A stretch of 15,135 nucleotides of DNA from Aquincola sp. (GTDB taxonomy: Bacteria > Pseudomonadota > Gammaproteobacteria > Burkholderiales > Burkholderiaceae_C). Positions 14,177-15,135 of this stretch are shown piece after piece. The notes below the pieces were generated by a model. The model worked only from the letters and a program-made list of their open reading frames with translations. It did not search any database and was not told the DNA's origin. Each line of letters begins with the position of its first letter. The first letter of the stretch is position 1. The DNA lies in assembly GCA_029884035.1 (NCBI GenBank), contig JAOUIM010000035.1, forward strand, positions 1 through 15,135, given 5' to 3'. Made by a program: the position numbers and the translations under genes.

Positions 14177-14929
14177 TCAGGTCTTGCCCGCGTTGGCGAA
14201 TGCCGCGGCGATGGCCTCGTCGACCGCGATCAGTTCGCGTCCGGCCGGGGCCGCGTAGCTGCCCACGCTCGGCTTGGGGCAGCCCAGGTGGTGCAGCAAT
14301 TCGGCTTGGCGCACCGCGCAGGCGATGCAGTCGACGAGCGGCACCGGCACCTGCGCCTGCAGCCGCGCCGGCACGCCGGCCATGACGGCACCGGTGAGCA
14401 CCACGGTCTCGGCGCCATCGCGCTCGACCAGGTCATTCGCCGCGTCGATCAGCTCGCGATCAAGCGCATCGTGCGCGCCGCGCTGGTACGCCGCCGTGCT
14501 CTCGAGCGTGCGCCAGCCGGCGATGCGGGCATCGAGCCCGTATGACGTGACGAGCTCTTGGTACAGCGGCCGCACGCGGCGCCCGAACGTGACGATGCCG
14601 ATCCGGCCGCCCAGCATGCACGCAGTGAGCAGGCCGGCCTCGGTCATGCCGATCACCGGCACGGGCAACAGCTCGCGCGCCGCGCGCACGCCGGTGTCGT
14701 ACGACACCGCAATCACGACCGCGTCGCAACCCGTGGCGTGCTTGGCGACGAGCGCGAGCGCGGAATGCTCGCCAATCGCCTGCTCGGCTCGAGTGCCGAT
14801 CACGCGCGCGCCGAAGGTGCCGGTGACGGCCACGATCTCAGTGCCTGGCGACGCACTTGCGCGCGCCTGCGCGGCGACCTTCTCGGTCACGATGTCCGAC
14901 GTGTTGGCGTTGACGACGAGGATGCGCAT
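14177..14929 (-). CDS. Asp/Glu/hydantoin racemase-family protein lacking the usual catalytic cysteines
   Basis: 250 residues. The start has AGGAGG at 14935-14940, overlapping the GntR stop. The N-terminus MRILVVNANTSDIVTEKV matches hydantoin/allantoin racemases of the Asp/Glu racemase superfamily, with later landmarks VPVIGMTEAGLLTACML, GIVTFGRRVRPLY and STAAY. Two-base racemases use a Cys after the first half (ACFGDPG-like) and a second one in a VLGCAGM-like motif. Here the first motif reads IAVSYDTG (73-80; S76 in place of Cys) and the second VVLTGAVMAG (176-185; no Cys). Either the family has moved to lyase or hydrolase chemistry, or it racemises differently. Paired with the deacetylase it may handle a hydantoin-like or allantoin-like compound. 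Similar proteins are sometimes labelled HupH, which I do not adopt. Confidence 0.83.
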   Translation of the reverse strand: MRILVVNANTSDIVTEKVAAQARASASPGTEIVAVTGTFGARVIGTRAEQAIGEHSALALVAKHATGCDAVVIAVSYDTGVRAARELLPVPVIGMTEAGLLTACMLGGRIGIVTFGRRVRPLYQELVTSYGLDARIAGWRTLESTAAYQRGAHDALDRELIDAANDLVERDGAETVVLTGAVMAGVPARLQAQVPVPLVDCIACAVRQAELLHHLGCPKPSVGSYAAPAGRELIAVDEAIAAAFANAGKT

Positions 14930-14939
14930 CGTGTCCTCC

Positions 14940-15135
14940 TCAGGCGAACACCGCTTCGAAATCGATCTCGCCGTCGCTGCGCCGCTCGAAGTTCAGCGAC
15001 GCCTCGACATGGCGCAAGTGCTCGAGCATCTGCTCGGCGGCACGCTTCTCGTCGCGTGCCTCGATGACATCAACCAGATCGGCGTGCTCGTGGTAGGGGC
15101 AGGCCGGCACATTGGGGGCATCGTACAGGATGATG
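14940..15135 (-). CDS. GntR-family regulator with FCD domain, C-terminal part only
   Basis: The last 64 codons are visible, and the 5' part lies beyond the window. The sequence reads IILYDAPNVPACPYHEHADL, then VDVIEARDEKRAAEQMLEHL, then RHVEASLNFERR, and ends DFEAVFA. The H-A-D-L...D...A...M..HL pattern is the final helix pair of the FCD effector domain (FadR/VanR group) and includes the last metal-ligating His. The stop codon (14942-14940) is ten bases from the racemase start and overlaps its ribosome binding site, so the regulator heads the operon with the racemase and deacetylase genes. FCD regulators usually sense carboxylic acids, fitting a small-acid catabolic role (inference). Confidence 0.82.
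   Translation of the reverse strand, partial: IILYDAPNVPACPYHEHADLVDVIEARDEKRAAEQMLEHLRHVEASLNFERRSDGEIDFEAVFA

Overview
The window is GC-rich (roughly two-thirds G+C by eye), densely coded bacterial DNA. Gene content and codon use point to a betaproteobacterium of the order Burkholderiales (Comamonadaceae or a Rubrivivax/Leptothrix-like relative). This rests on protein resemblance recalled from memory, not on a search.

Positions 1-6377 (+) hold the clearest system: an aerobic phenylacetate degradation (paa) operon, entered in the last codons of a paaG-like gene and followed by paaI, paaK, paaA, paaB, paaC, paaD, paaE and a TetR gene that is probably paaR. Most junctions are 4-base start/stop overlaps. 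PaaK makes phenylacetyl-CoA. PaaA and PaaC (with PaaB) form the ring-epoxidising oxygenase, PaaE is its reductase and PaaD helps assemble its Fe-S centre. PaaG isomerises the epoxide and PaaI hydrolyses stalled CoA esters. Two GC-rich palindromic repeats flank paaA. One fills the 110-base paaK-paaA gap. The other lies inside paaB and is translated, so PaaB carries about 25 extra N-terminal residues.

Positions 6418-7858 (-) hold a small coiled-coil/XRE-type protein gene and a LysR regulator gene. A dyad in front of lysR is a candidate operator. A 60-codon gene with a good ribosome binding site is divergent from lysR (7993-8175 +).

Positions 8201-9770 (-) hold a DUF2946-like secreted His-rich protein gene, then an outer-membrane beta-barrel gene. 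The 166 bases between them (9167-9332) show nothing beyond the barrel gene's ribosome binding site. A degenerate HD-GYP protein gene (9874-10974 +) is divergent from this pair; no convincing promoter was picked out in the 103 bases between. Positions 10994-12405 hold a class II aldolase/adducin-family gene (-) divergent from a LmrA/YxaF-type TetR gene (+), with a TAGAC-TG-GTCTA palindrome between them. A HAD-family gene (12412-13098 -) is convergent with the TetR gene.

Positions 13171-15135 (-) hold tRNA-Thr(CGT). Before it in the direction of transcription lies a probable operon: a GntR/FCD regulator (cut by the window edge), an Asp/Glu/hydantoin-racemase-family protein lacking the usual catalytic cysteines, and a PuuE-like polysaccharide deacetylase. 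The pairing suggests hydantoin, allantoin or another cyclic-amide metabolism, which is inference.

I saw no transposase, integrase, CRISPR array or phage gene, and no gene-free stretch over 300 bases. No wholly new system is obvious. The best leads are the repeat-expanded PaaB, the cysteine-less racemase/deacetylase pair, the TetR/aldolase switch and the DUF2946/barrel pair.
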